A DNA stretch of 64,000 bases. Source: Manihot esculenta (Eukaryota > Streptophyta > Magnoliopsida > Malpighiales > Euphorbiaceae). The DNA is taken from NCBI RefSeq assembly GCF_001659605.2, contig NC_035178.2:358043-422042 (forward strand), written 5' to 3'. Position numbers and translations under genes: made by a program. This document shows positions 32,646 through 45,676 of the stretch, in pieces; position 1 is the stretch's first letter, and each line of letters begins with the position of its first letter. Below the pieces are notes generated by a model. The model did no database searches. It was not told where the DNA came from and saw only the letters and a list, made by a program, of their open reading frames with translations.

Positions 32646-33589
32646 TGTAACGACCCCAAAATGGACTGTCACCGGCGCTAGGATTCAGGTCGGCTTAAGG
32701 CCGCCAGAACCCGTAGCAAGCCTGCTATACTCTCTGTGTACCTGTAAACCTTATACATGATCATACATTTTCAGTGAAAATAAAACTCTTTTCTGAACCA
32801 AGGCTTAACCTGTGCATGCACTATCTCTGTACTCTGTACTCATGTACTATGTACGCTGTATCCCTGACTAGAGCTTGCTCTAGATGGGTTAACTCATACC
32901 TGTTAAGCCTGGTTTTCACATATAGGAAAACATATATACATATACAGATCATGTACAAAACATACATCACTAGGTCAAGCAACAACTAGTACATCTCTTT
33001 AATATTACATGTCCACTCTAAGCTATTACAGATCTCTTTACTTTTCCTGTACTCTGCTGGCCTGTCCCTGTACACTGTACACTGAACCTGCAAAACTGGG
33101 GTTAAGGGAGTGGGATGAGCTCTATAGCCCAGTGAGTAGAACAGTAAAACATCTCAGTAAAATATGATCTCATGGAATGCACCATATCACAGACAAGCCA
33201 CATCAAGAGTAAACCTGTCACCACATAGTCCCAGTAACTCTGTGCCAGGGCGTAGAATCGAGCACCTGGTCTTCCTGTCATATATGTATATGTGTATATA
33301 ACACCTCTGTACTTACCATTGCCAGGGCGTAGTCAAAGGCTCCTGGACTTTGCTATACCTGCCAGGGCGTAGTCAAAGGCTCCTGGACTTCGCTATACCT
33401 GCCAGGGCGTAGTCAAAGGCTCCTGGACTTCCTGTCTGAGACTATTGGATCATTCAGCATTCACTCACATCACCAAATAACGATGCAATACCACATAGTC
33501 GTGAATACTAATGCAATCAACCTATGGCATAAACATGATGCATGAGATATGCTAAAAGCAGTTTGTGGTTCAATTAAAAGTCATCCGTT
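32646..33589 (-). repeat. Left arm of a 944-bp inverted repeat
   Basis: Almost identical to the reverse complement of 35429-36372. In the variable heptamer zone I count a single difference over 60 bases (GTACGCTGT versus GTACGTTGT). The spacer is about 1.84 kb. Confidence 0.88.
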
Positions 33590-34813
33590 TAGTTCCACTC
33601 ACCTCTGGCTATCTGGACTGACTGACTCTGCAGGCTCTGAACCTCTGGAGCAGTACTCACTGCTGCTCTCTCTGGTTCCTCTGGTCTGTACCTATACAGA
33701 TGGACTCAAATGAGGGACCAAACAAGCGTAGAAATAACTCTCTTAAACTTCCCCAAAAATCCCCTTAAACTCACTCAACTATCCATGCAAAGCATGCAAA
33801 AGAAAGCTGGACAGGACACTTTCGGCGGCAGGTTCGGCGGCCGAATGTCCTCTCCAGAGACGAAACTCAAGCACCTTCGGCGGCACCTTCGGCGGCCGAA
33901 TCCCCCAAACAGAGCCGAACATGCAAAACAGGCTGTGGCAGCCAAGCCACCATGCAAGAGGTTCGGCGGCCGAATGAACCTTCGGCTGCCGAACCTGAGT
34001 TCATCCAGAACTCAGCTTCAACGGCAAACCATCTTCTCCTTCCCTTCAACCACTCAAACCATATATACTCCAACTCCTCAACACACATATACTCACGTAT
34101 ATGATCACAGGGGTCCAAAACTAGCTAATAACCCCAAACAACAAATCAAACATAACACATAAACATGTATACATGCATAACTCATCAAAACCACTACTTC
34201 TCACTTAAACATGCATCTCTCTCCCTTAACTTCCATAAAACCTTCAGAAAACACATAAACAGGTTCAAGAGCATTACTTACCTCCTGTAACAAGAAGCTG
34301 AACACTCTGAACTAAGGAAAACGGACCAACTCTCCTCAAACTCTCAAACTCGCACAAACGGAGCTTTTGTTTCAAACTTCAAAAACAAATGTCACTCTTC
34401 TGTATGAGCAGCTCAATAGCATTTGCAGATTAGTCATGAGGGAGGGACGTGGCCTATTCCATGGCAAGAATCTGAGGCCAACATCTGTCACACTCCATGA
34501 CTCAGCTGGCTGGCCAACTCATCTTCGGCTGCCCAATCACATGCAAGATCATGCAACGTTCGGGGGCCGAACTAAATCCTCGGCAGCCGAACATTGAGCA
34601 CTTTCGGCGGCCGAACTTACCTTCGGCGGCCGAACTTGACTCAAGTCGCCATGAACCATGTTTTCCTCACAACTCAAAACTATCGAACTGTAAACCATAA
34701 AACACAGCATACCACGTAGAACACATAACTCCTACCCTTAGATAGAATCCCCAACACCCCGGATTCCACCAGACAACAGCAATTCCGGTGCCGGATTCTA
34801 GCCGGGTATTACA
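32646..34813 (-). mobile_element. E3 5' LTR (2168 bp, type B)
   Basis: Ends are TGTAACGACCCC at 32646 and GGGTATTACA at 34813. Palindrome clusters lie at about 33820-33997 and 34526-34640, and three 40-bp units at 33321-33432. Its first 944 bases recur in inverted orientation at 35429-36372, and its last 526 bases recur directly at 34817-35376. No TATAAA-like box is visible between its promoter-side palindromes, unlike most copies. Confidence 0.88.
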
Positions 34814-35376
34814 TGGAACAAGAAGCTGAACACTCTGAACTAAGGAAAACAGACCAACTCTCCTCAAACTCTCAAACTCGCACAAACGGAGCTTTTTGCT
34901 TCAAAACATTCAAAACTAAGTTTGTTTTCCCTTCAAAACTTTCCACACCTGTGAAACCCTTAGCTTAAGCAGCTCAAAGCGTGCAGATAAAGCATGGGAG
35001 ATGTGACCAACTTCTGGACATGATCTGGTGATAACACCTGTCCAAAATGCTGACTAAGGGATACAAAACTGCTGGCTAAGCAACTCAGCTTCGGCTGCCG
35101 AATCGCATGCAAAACCATGCAACATTCGGGGGCCGAACCTGAATTCGGAAGCCGAATATTGGGCACTTTCGGCGGCCGAACTTATCTTCGGCGGCCGAAC
35201 TTGGCTCCTCTGCCTTGGTTCATTTCAACTCAAAACTTGGTTCCATTTACCTATAACACAATAAACCACACAACATTCGTGAGAAACTCATATCTCCTAC
35301 CCTCTAGAGGATTCCGACATCCCGGAGTCCACCGGACGACAAGAATTCCGGTGCCGGACTCTAGCCGGGTATTACA
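34814..35376 (-). mobile_element. Partial Tekay-like LTR, U3 half, next to a polypurine tract
   Basis: From 34817 it repeats the end of the E3 LTR (ACAAGAAGCTGAACACTC). It ends GGGTATTACA at 35376 and is followed by a polypurine tract, so it is the start of a 3' LTR of a minus-strand element. It carries palindromes at about 35088-35205. Parts differ from E3 (near 34970-35070), so it is not a simple recent copy of it. Confidence 0.8.
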
Positions 35377-35428
35377 TTCTCCCCCCCTTAAGAACATTCG
35401 TCCTCGAAGGTTCCTAAAACACACAAAT
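35377..35428 (-). other. Polypurine tract and end of 3' untranslated region
   Basis: The minus strand reads TTAAGGGGGGGAGAA against the LTR at 35376, with a GAACATTCG-like inverted repeat before it. Only about 50 bases of internal sequence remain before the inverted LTR begins at 35429. Confidence 0.8.
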
Positions 35429-36372
35429 AACGGATGACTTTGAATTGAACCACAAATTGCTTTTAGCATATCTCATGCATCATGTTTATGCCATAGGTTG
35501 ATTGCATTAGTATTCACGACTATGTGGTATTGCATCGTTATTTGGTGATGTGAGTGAATGCTGAATGATCCAATAGTCTCAGACAGGAAGTCCAGGAGCC
35601 TTTGACTACGCCCTGGCAGGTATAGCGAAGTCCAGGAGCCTTTGACTACGTCCTGGCAGGTATAGCAAAGTCCAGGAGCCTTTGACTACGCCCTGGCAAT
35701 GGTAAGTACAGAGGTGTTATATACACATATACATATATGACAGGAAGACCAGGTGCTCGATTCTACGCCCTGGCACAGAGTTACTGGGACTATGTGGTGA
35801 CAGGTTTACTCTTGATGTGGCTTGTCTGTGATATGGTGCATTCCATGAGATCATATTTTACTGAGATGTTTTACTGTTCTACTCACTGGGCTATAGAGCT
35901 CATCCCACTCCCTTAACCCCAGTTTTGCAGGTTCAGTGTACAGTGTACAGGGACAGGCCAGCAGAGTACAGGAAAAGTAAAGAGATCTGTAATAGCTTAG
36001 AGTGGACATGTAATATTAAAGAGATGTACTAGTTGTTGCTTGACCTAGTGATGTATGTTTTGTACATGATCTGTATATGTATATATGTTTTCCTATATGT
36101 GAAAACCAGGCTTAACAGGTATGAGTTAACCCATCTAGAGCAAGCTCTAGTCAGGGATACAACGTACATAGTACATGAGTACAGAGTACAGAGATAGTGC
36201 ATGCACAGGTTAAGCCTTGGTTCAGAAAAGAGTTTTATTTTCACTGAAAATGTATGATCATGTATAAGGTTTACAGGTACACAGAGAGTATAGCAGGCTT
36301 GCTACGGGTTCTGGCGGCCTTAAGCCGACCTGAATCCTAGCGCCGGTGACGGTCCATTTTGGGGTCGTTACA
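35429..36372 (+). repeat. Right arm of the inverted repeat: type B LTR, U5 part
   Basis: Plus-oriented LTR end with GCCCTGGCA-type 40-bp units (about 35590-35700), acceptor-like CCCCAGTTTTGCAGGTTC (about 35918-35935) and terminus GGGGTCGTTACA at 36372. The U3 and promoter part is missing at 35429, where it fuses to 3' untranslated sequence of opposite orientation. Confidence 0.88.
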
Positions 36373-37862
36373 ACTGAGTTCTTGAAGAACTCAGGTTCGG
36401 CAGCCGAAGGTGCATTCGGCCGCCGAACCCCTTGAGAGGTGGCTTTGGTTGCCACATTTCACCCTTGAGAGCTTTGAGGTTCGGCTCTGTTTGGGGGATT
36501 CGGCCGCCGAAGGTGCCGCCGAAGGTTAGAGACTTTCGTCTCTGGAGTGTGTTTTGGCCCCCGAACCTTGCCCCCGAAAGGGTTCGGCAGCCGAAAGTGG
36601 AGTTTCGGCCGCCGAAAGTATGCGAGTTTCGGCTCTGGACAGGACATTCGGCCGCCGAATGTGTTTTGTCTAGCTTTTCTTTTGCATGCTTTATGTGATT
36701 GTTCTAAGAGCTTTTAGTGGGGTTTTTGGAAGTTGTTTAAGAGTTGTGTATGAGTTGTTTCGAGTGTGTTTGACACCTCATGCGAGTCCATTTGTGTAGA
36801 ATTGGACCCTAGAGACCGAGGAGGTCATCAGTGGTAGGTGTTGCAGAGTCAGTTCTCAGTTGTCTGCTAGAGGAGCAGAGGTGAGTAGAATTAAACTTAA
36901 TCTTTTATACTGAGAAAATGGAATGCTTGAGCATAGTTCATGCATCATGACTGCCATGTTATGTACTAGGGTGATTGCATTAGAATCACGAATATGGTGC
37001 ATTGCATTATTTACTGATAGTGGGGATTGGACCAAGGCGACATCAATAGCCCACGATCTGTCATGGCAGTGAAAATCCTGTGTGAGTTCCTACGGGAATC
37101 GGGTGCCGACAGAGGGAGTTTTCAGGTCATGTCTAATCCGGGATGTGAAATGTTTGTGTTGTGCCCCATTCATGTAGGTGGTGTGTATTAATGACCAGTT
37201 TTTCAGTGTTTCTACTCACTGGGCTTTAGAAGCTCATCCCATTCCCTTAATCCCAGTTTTGCAGGTCCAGAGTAGCTGGGAAGGGCAGAAGCAGCAGAGT
37301 GTTGGTTAAAGGACTGCATGAGAAATAGTTTAGTGTGGACATGATGTAACTTAAAGAGATATATGTAAAGACATGTAATAGATAGTAAGGTCGTATGATA
37401 TGGTTTAGAATGTGCTTTGCCTAGTGTGTGCTTTATCCCTTGTGTATGCATGTATCCTGTTTTCAGTTTCTTGATAAAAAATGAGTCAAACCAGGCTTAA
37501 TAGATGTTGTGTTGCGAAAACTCCAGTGAATTTAACTGTGAGGGAAGACAGGGTTTGATTCCCTTGACCCAAGACCAGACCGTGAGGGAAGATCGGGTTT
37601 GAGTCCCGTGACTCTACGGACAGAGTTACTGGTGTAGGCCCTGGGGGCGATTTCCGATTGGTATATCTGTTTGTTTTAACAGTTAAGTCTGGTAGTTTTA
37701 CAGAAACAGATGAAAAAGTTAGTAGTCGAGTCGGATCATGTATGGGATGTTTGGAGTTCAGGTTAGGCTTGCTACGGGTTCTGGCGGCCTTAAGCCGATC
37801 TGGATCCTAGCGCCGAGCAGTTTGGGCCGTTACAGAGAGGTACCGGTTTTCGGGCTGTTACA
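36373..37862 (+). mobile_element. Type C 3' LTR, right part (1490 bp)
   Basis: Continues the LTR begun at 27012. Palindrome cluster about 36400-36660, acceptor-like CCCAGTTTTGCAGGTCC (37248-37267) and terminus TTTTCGGGCTGTTACA at 37862. It interrupts the E2 pol just after codons for the chromodomain motif ETRESML; TGGAG at 37863-37867 is the expected target duplication, but its partner is not visible because the 5' LTR of this element is a recombinant. Confidence 0.85.
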
Positions 37863-39586
37863 TGGAGCATAGACTCCCGCGTCTCCCAGGTGCACTCTTC
37901 TAGATTATGGTGGTTCCACAGGACTTTCACCATCGGAATCTCCTTGTTCCTTAACTGTCTGATCTGTGTGTCCAGAATCCGTACTGGCTGCTCTATATAG
38001 GTGAGATCTGTAAGAATCTCCACCTCAGGTTCACTCAGAACCTGATTCGGATCTGACACAAATTGTCGTAGCATAGAAACATGAAATACCAGGTGAATTC
38101 TCGCCATAGAAGCGGGTAAATTCAGCTTATACGACACATTTCCGATCCTCTGCAAAATCTGAAAGGGTCCAATGTATCGTGGAGCTAATTTACCCTTCTT
38201 CCCGAAACGAACCACTCCTTTCATTGGAGACACTTTTAGCAATACCCAATTACCCTCCTGGAACTCTAACTGCTTTCTGCGAACGTCTGCATAACTTTTC
38301 TGTCTACTCTGCGCTGTTCTGATTCTCTCTCTGATCATGGGCACCACTCTACTGGTAATCTCTACTAACTCTGGCCCTGCAAGAGCCTTCTCTCCTATCT
38401 CTTCACAACAAATAGGGGATCTGCACTTCCTCCCATACAAAGCTTCATAAGGAGCCATCCCTATGCTAGCATGATGGCTGTTATTGTAGGCAAACTCCAC
38501 CAAAGGTAGATGCTGCCGCCAAGAACCGCCAAAGTCTAACACACACAGTCGAAGCATATCTTCTATGGTCTGGATGGTCCTCTCTGACTGTCCATCAGTC
38601 TGTGGGTGGAAAGCAGTGCTAAAATCTAATCTCGTGCCCATCGCACTCTGCAGACTTTGCCAAAATCTGGAGGTAAACTGAGGTCCTCTGTCTGAAACGA
38701 TAGACACTGGAACTCCATGTAATCTCACTATCTCATCCAGATAGACCTGTGCCAACTTATCCACAGAATAGTTACTCCGAACTGGAAGAAAATGAGCAGA
38801 TTTCGTGAGTCTGTCCACAATCACCCAAATAGAGTCTATCCTATTGAACGCTGCTGGTAAACCCACTACAAAATCCATGGCTATGTTTTCCCATTTCCAC
38901 TCTGGAATCGGTAATGGGTTAAGCATTCCGGTTGGTTTCTGATGCTCTAGTTTCACCCTTTGGCAAACCTCACAGGCTGTCACAAACTGCGCCACTTCTT
39001 TCTTCATGGCTGGCCACCAATACACCTTTTTCAGATCCTGGTACATCTTGGTGGCTCCTGGGTGAACACTATACCTCGCATTATGAGCTTCCCTCATAAT
39101 GTCTTCCTTCACACTGCTATCTGGTACACAAAGTCGACTCCCATAGCGAAGGATCCCTTTGCTATCAACTCTGAATTCTGCACTGTTGCCTGACTGAACA
39201 GTCCTGGCAATTTTCATCAACTCAGGGTCCTCATGTTGTCTCTGCGCGATCTGTTCCAGAAACACAGGTGTCACTCTCATCTGTGCTATCAATGCACCTG
39301 TACCAGACAACTCTAACTGTAACCCCTCTTCTAAGAGCTTGTAAAGCTCCATCACGATTGGTCTCCGCTCTGCTGCTATATGGGATAAACTGCCTAGTGA
39401 CTTCCGGTTTAGGGCGTCTGCCACAACATTCGCCTTACCCGGATGATACTGGATCTTACAATCATAATCACTGAGCAATTCGACCCATCTTCTCTGCCTC
39501 AAATTCAGCTTTCTCTGACTCAAGATGTACTGTAAACTCTTATGATCGGTGAAGATCTCGCATTTAACCCCGTAGAGGTAATGCCG
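37863..39586 (-). pseudogene. E2 Tekay-like RNase H end, integrase and chromodomain part
   Basis: In frame with 39587-42757. It encodes the RNase H tail (FTDHKSLQ), connection, the HHCC finger ([17 protein letters not shown]), the integrase core ([24 protein letters not shown]) and the [11 protein letters not shown] domain, and is cut at 37863 within [11 protein letters not shown] by LTR C. The last residues of the chromodomain-like tail are lost. The conserved WEEVGE motif reads CEEIGE here. Confidence 0.9.
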
Positions 39587-41395
39587 CTACATCTTAAGTG
39601 CAAAGATAACTGCTGCCATCTCTAGGTCATGGGTGGGGTAATTCAACTCGTGCTTCTTCAACTGTCTAGAAGCATAAGCTATTACCCTATCACTCTGCAT
39701 CAAAACACAACCCAAGCCCACTCGAGATGCATCACAGAACACTGTGAAATCCTCATTACTGACAGGCAGAGCTAGCACTGGTACTGTTGTCAATCTTCGT
39801 TTGAGCTCCTCAAAGCTCTCTTCACATTGGTCTGACCAGATAAACTTCTGGTTCTTCTGAGTCAGTTTGGTCATAGGAGCTGCTATCTTTGAGAAGTTCT
39901 GAACGAACCTCCTGTAGTAACCTGCCAGTCCCAGAAAGCTTTTAATCTCAGTCACTGTCGTGGGTCTGGGCCAGTTAGCTACAGCCTCTATCTTCTTGGG
40001 ATCTACCTCAATACCCTCTGCTGATACCACATGTCCCAAAAAGGCAATGCTCCTCAACCAAAACTCACACTTCAAAAACTTGGCATATAAACCATGCTCT
40101 CTCAGTGTCTGCAGAACTATTCTCAGATGCTGGGCATACTCCTCTGCATCTCTGGAATACACTAAAATATCATCGATGAAAACAATGACAAAGTGATCCA
40201 GAAACTCACTGAACACTTTGTTCATGAGATCCATGAATGCTGCAGGGGCGTTAGTCAACCCGAACGGCATCACTAAGAACTCATAATGCCCATATCTAGT
40301 TCTGAACGCTGTCTTTGGCACATCTGCTTCTCGAACTCGCAACTGATGATATCCGGATCTCATATCTATTTTAGAGAAACAACCTGCTCCAGCTAGCTGG
40401 TCAAATAGATCATCAATCCTAGGGAGAGGATACCTATTCTTGGTAGTGACCTTGTTCAACTGTCTGTAGTCGATACAAAGTCTGAGGGATCCATCCTTCT
40501 TTCTGACAAAGAGCACTGGAGCACCCCAAGGTGAGGTACTAGGGCGGATGAAACCCTTATCTACCAAATCTTGCAACTGCTCTTTTAACTCTTTTAACTC
40601 TGCTGGCGCCATCCTGTAGGGAGGAATAGAGATAGGTCTGGTATCTGGCAGCAAGTCTATTTCAAACTCTATCTCCCTGCCAGGTAGTAGTCCTGGAAGT
40701 TCGTTTGGAAAAACATCGAGAAACTCTCGGACTACTGGTACTGTAGCTGGTTCCCTAACCTGACTGTCTAGCTCTCTCACATGAGCTAGAAACCCCTGAC
40801 AACCCTTCCTAAGCAAACGACGAGCCTGAAGGGCTGAAATCATACCTCTGGGTGTACCTCTCCTGTCTCCTCTGAAGACACACTCTGACCCATCCTGATC
40901 TCTGAGACTCACTATCTTCTCTCTACAGTCCAAAGTAGCACTATATGCAGATAGCCAATCCATCCCTAGAATGACATCAAAATCTGTCAAGTCTAGAACC
41001 ACAAGGTCAGCTGAAAGGCATCTACCCTCTATAAACACTGGACTGAAACGATAGACTGACACTGCCACTGATGGGTCACATTTAGGTCCACTGACCCAGA
41101 GAGGATACTCTAACTCAAAACTGATCAAACCCAATCTCTCTATGGCTCTCGAAGCAATAAAGGAATGAGAAGCACCGGGGTCCATCAAAGCATACACATC
41201 TGAACACCCAATGATGAGATTACCTGACACCACTATGTTCGACGTGTTAGCCTCCTCCTGTGTCACAGTGAAAATCTGTGCTGGGGCTACCGGATTTCCA
41301 CCTCGGGAACCTGCTGCTAAAGTAGAGGCTGCCCCTCTCCCTCTACCCCTGCCACTACTCTGAGGCATGACTGGAGCTGCTGGCTGAACAACTGG
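39587..41395 (-). pseudogene. E2 Tekay-like protease-RT-RNase H
   Basis: Between in-frame stops at 41396 and 39587. It holds the Gly/Arg-rich linker ([12 protein letters not shown]), protease MDPGASHSF and [10 protein letters not shown] with [29 protein letters not shown] and [11 protein letters not shown], and RNase [10 protein letters not shown] and DLEMAAV. It ends at ALKM, where TGG of the next Trp codon is TAG. All RT motifs are intact. Confidence 0.9.
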
Positions 41396-42217
41396 CTATA
41401 CCACACTGCCTGAACTCATCTGCTGGGATGGTGCATAAGTCATCTGCGGACAATCCCGAGCAATATGCCCTTCCTGTCCACATCGAAAACAAGCTGTAGA
41501 TCCCAACCGACAAACTCCGCCATGTGGTTTTCCGCATCTTCTGCATACTGGAGCTGTGCCAGAGCTTGAGCCACTACCAAATCCCAGACCTGACTTGACT
41601 TTACTCCAGAACTTACTCTTTGTTCCTTTTGCTCTATCCCATCTCTTACTGCCTGAAGTGGGGGCTTTAGAACCCGAAGCCTGTGCCTTTGACTGTTTCT
41701 GACTATTGGCACTAGCTTCCATTTTCCTGGCTGCGTCTACTATAGTGTGGAAACTCTCCTTTTCTGCTGGAAGAATCAAGGAAGAATACCTGGGATGCAA
41801 TCTCATAGTATATCGCCTTGCCTTCTTCTGGTCAGTATCATAGGCTTGACCCACGTACTGAAGCAAATCCAGGAACTTATCTGTGAATTCATCAACACTC
41901 ATCTCATCTGTCTGTCTCAACTGTTCAAACTCTATTACTTTCATCTCCCTAGAACTGTCAGGAAAAGCCCACCCTGCAAACTCATTGGCGAACTCTCCCC
42001 TAGACATGCTGGTCATCCTGGGTTCCACATAATTCTTAAACCATTCTCTGGCCTTCTTGCATTTAAGTGTAAACCCCGCCATCTCAATGGCTCTCCTATC
42101 ATCTGCTCCCAATTCACTGGTTATCATTCTAACTGCTCTGAGGTAATCAAATGGATCATCTTCCGTGTTATATTTAGGAGCATCCAATTTCAAGTACTCC
42201 GTCATGTGCACTTTACC
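41396..42217 (-). pseudogene. E2 Tekay-like gag core and zinc knuckles
   Basis: Gag core from MTEYLKLDAPKYNTEDDPF through KKAREWFKNYVEPR, then a basic linker, an atypical knuckle [12 protein letters not shown] and a canonical [14 protein letters not shown]. It ends at TAG 41396 where E3 has CAG (SVVQPVV). Confidence 0.88.
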
Positions 42218-42757
42218 TCAAGATGAGCTAGGTTGATGTCGGTCAACAACAGGGGCTACTGGTTCTGGTGGTGGTACTGGGTCATTTGGCTTTGGGTGTG
42301 CTGCACTGAGATGGGTAGGAGAGGGTGGATACATAGGATATGCTGGGTAATAAGGAGGATAAGGCATATATGGCATGTAAGGAGGATATGGGACAAAACT
42401 CGAGTACTCCGACATACCTCCCATCGGATACTCTAGATCCTGCGAAAAAGCTGGATGGCCAAAACCGGAGGCCTGAGCGCCTCCCTGCGACTCTCCCATA
42501 CCTTCCTCAAATCTGCCTATACCCATGCTGTCATCTCTAGACTAATCAATCTCTATTGCCTCCCTCCTTTCCTCTGATCTTTCTCCTCTTGCTGTTCCCC
42601 TTCTGCTCTCGTCTACAGACCTTCTAGGGTCTATTGACGTACCTTCCCTGCTAGATCTCTGAGACCTTGCCCTCGGCAATGCAGGAGGACGAGCAGCTGG
42701 TCTCTCACTATCTGGTGGGACTCCAGTCAATCGAGCTGATCGACGAGTTCCTTTCAT
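42218..42757 (-). pseudogene. E2 Tekay-like gag N-terminus
   Basis: Starts MKGTRRSARL at 42757, nine bases after a minus-strand acceptor-like TTTTTCAG. Stops at 42542 (CAG to TAG, from E3 IDQSRDD) and 42218 (GGA to TGA, a transversion and the only exception seen) break the Tyr/Pro-rich part. The frame is otherwise continuous with the core. Confidence 0.85.
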
Positions 42758-42971
42758 CTTTACTCACTGAAAAACAACACATAACATAGCACTTTAGCAC
42801 ATAAACAACACATATCAATAATGCACATGCAAAACTCATGGCATATCATAGCAGTAACCAGATAGGACTCAAGACCCTATCCTAGTGGACATGATTTCCT
42901 ATTGTGCTTGACCACTTCTAACCTCTATGAGCCCGACACTTTCTCTATAGGTCCGATCATATGAACCTAGG

Positions 42972-42983
42972 GCTCTAATACCA
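42972..42983 (-). other. Primer binding site of E2, one base changed
   Basis: The minus strand reads TGGTATTAGAGC, one C-to-T change from the usual TGGTATCAGAGC. It lies three bases from the LTR end at 42987. Confidence 0.85.
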
Positions 42984-42986
42984 ATC

Positions 42987-45270
42987 TGTAACGACCCCAA
43001 AATGGACCGTCACCGGCTCTAGGATTCAGGTCGGCTTAAGGCCGCCAGAACCCGTAGCAAGCCTGCTATACTCTCTGTGTACCTGTAAAACTCATACATG
43101 ATCATACATTTTCTGTGAAAATAAAAACTCTTTGCTGAACCAAGGCTTAACCTGTGCATGCACTATCTCTGTACTCTGTACTCTGTACTCTGTACTCTGT
43201 ACTCTGTACTCTGTACTCTGTACTCTGTACCCCTGACTAGAGCTTGCTCTAGATGGGTTAATTCATACCTGATAAGCCTGGTTTTTCACATACAGCAAAA
43301 CATAGATACATATACCGATCATATACAAAACATACAGTACTAAGTCAAGCACGTTTCTAACTTTATACACAACTATTACATCTCTTTCATAGTACATGTC
43401 CACTCTACACTATTACAATTCTCTTTATTCTTTTTGTACTCTGCTGGACTGTCCCTGTACACTGTCCACTGAACCTGCAAAACTGGGGTTAAGGGAGTGG
43501 GATGAGCTCTATAGCCCAGTGAGTAGAACAGTAAAACAGTTCAGTAAATATGATCTCATGGAATGCACCATATCACAGACAATCCACATCAAGAGTAAAC
43601 CTGTCACCACATAGTCCCAGTAACTCTGTGCCAGGGCGTAGAATCGAGCACCTGGTCTTCCTGTCATATAGATATATGTGTATATAACACCTCTGTACTT
43701 ACCATTGCCAGGGCGTAGTCAAAGGCTCCTGGACTTTGCTATACCTGCCAGGGCGTAGTCAAAGGCTCCTGGACTTCTCTATACCTGCCAGGGCGTAGTC
43801 AAAGGCTCCTGGACTTCCTGTCTGAGACTATTGGATCATTCAGCATTCACTGACAGCACCAAATAACGATGCAATGCAACATATTCGTGGATACTAATGC
43901 AATCAACCTATGGCATAATCATGATGCATGAGATATGCTAAAACATTCCATTGTGCAAGTAAAAGAGTTAAGTTTAGTTCCACTCACCTCTGGACTGACT
44001 CTGCAGGCTCTGAACACTCTGGAGCAGAACTCACTGCTGCTCTCTCTGGTTCCTTTGGTCTGTACCTATACAGATGGACTCAAATGAGGGACCAAACTAG
44101 CTTATGAACAACTCTATTTAACTCCCCAAAAATCCCTTTAAACTCACTCTAACATTCATGCAAAGCATGCATAGGAAAGCTGGACAGGACACTTTCGGCG
44201 GCAGGTTCGGCGGCCGAAAGTCCTCTCCAGAGACGAAACTCAAGCACCTTCGGCGGCCGAACTTCCACTTTCGGCTGCCGAACCCTTTCGGGGGCAAGTT
44301 TCGGAGGCCAAAAGGCACTCCAGAGACGAAAGTCTCTAACCTTTGGCAGCACCTTCGGCGGTCGAACTTCCCTCCAGAGCCACAAGTCCAAAAGCTTGGG
44401 GGCAAGCTTAGGCAGCTGAAACCACCTCCTCACACCTCCTCAGGGGTTCGGCGGCTGAATGTACCTTCGGCTGCCGAACCTGAGTTCATCAGCAGGGCAG
44501 AAACTTGCCCTGCCTCTCGCCCAATGCACAAAACTCACTCCACTTCACACACCTCAATCCTTCCACTTGCATACACTCATGTATATGCTCAAAGGGGTCA
44601 AAAACTAGCTAAAAACCCCAAACACACAACACAAACAACACAGAAACAAGCTCTAAGCACAAAATCATCAAAATCTCACACATACCCCTATTCATGCATC
44701 TCTCTCTATAAACCCCATAAAACCTTCAGAAAACATAAAAACAAGCTCAGGATCTTCACTTACCTTGTGAAAACAAGTAGATGAACGATCCTAACGTGGA
44801 GTTTTGGAGCAACTTCCCTTCAAACTCTCCAAACTTCACAACTTGGAGTTTTTAGCTTAAAACCTTCAAAAGATCATAAAAACTAATCAAATCTTTGCAT
44901 GATTTAATGAAAACATGCAGAAATACTCACAAAGGGCAGAGTTTCACCTCAGCAAGTGAAAGAAATAGTGCTCTACCGCTTCAACCGACTAAGGGCCATT
45001 TATAGGTGGCTGGCCAGACCACCTTCGGCGGCCACAAGTGAAACCGAAAGCCATGCATGTTCGGCGGCCGAACCTCAACTTCGGCGGCCGAACCTGGCTT
45101 TTCTGCCTTGGTTCATTTCACTCAAAAACTCATTTCCTTTATGCTTAAAACTTCATGAACATAGCAAAACATTGAAGCAAAACATAAATCTCACCCTTCT
45201 AGCGACTTCCAACACCTTGAACTCCACCGGAAAGTAGAATTCTGATGCCGGACTCTAGCCGGATATTACA
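42987..45270 (-). mobile_element. E2 5' LTR (2284 bp, type B)
   Basis: Ends are TGTAACGACCCC at 42987 and GGATATTACA at 45270, followed by the ATTAC target duplication (45271-45275). Palindrome clusters are at about 44190-44480 and 45022-45095, heptamers at 43167-43230 and 40-bp units at 43707-43818. It is almost identical to the solo LTR at 18518-22722. Confidence 0.93.
43167..43230 (+). repeat. (CTCTGTA)n heptamer repeat, about 9 units
   Basis: Same array as 20612-20682 with about one unit fewer. Confidence 0.9.
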
Positions 45271-45676
45271 ATTACAATTGAGGAGCGAGCTGAGGATGTG
45301 CAGTCTGCGGGGGCTGAGGTAGCCCCTACTTCTGAAGATGTTCCTCGGGGGGAAATCGAGGTCGCTCCAACCGAGGAAAGGGCTTTTGAGGGTGGAGGTG
45401 AGATCATCTTAGTAGGCGAGGGCGCCCTAGAAATTGAAGCCGAGGTCGTTCCTATTGGCGGGGGCACCTCTAAAGAGGGGGTCAAATGCAAATCTATTCT
45501 TGCGGTTTCTCGCCAAAAGAAGACCTCGACTGCCAGAGGTGTTGTTGCTAAGGAGACCGCTAACAAGCGGGCTCTTCCTTCAGATGCTCCTGCTGTAGCT
45601 CCTGCCCCTAAGAAGGCTTGTGCTTCCAAACAGCCGGCCCCATCTCTGCCCCCCTTGAGAAAGAGAAGGCTTCCGT
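45271..45676 (+). pseudogene. Reading frame X, copy 2
   Basis: Same acidic repeat and basic tail as 22723-23128, open to 45681, with Cys in place of Arg in KKA(R/C)ASK. It lies between the ATTAC duplication of E2 and the LTR start at 45677 (preceding TCCGT). Function unknown; probably a fragment of an older transposon protein. Confidence 0.45.
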
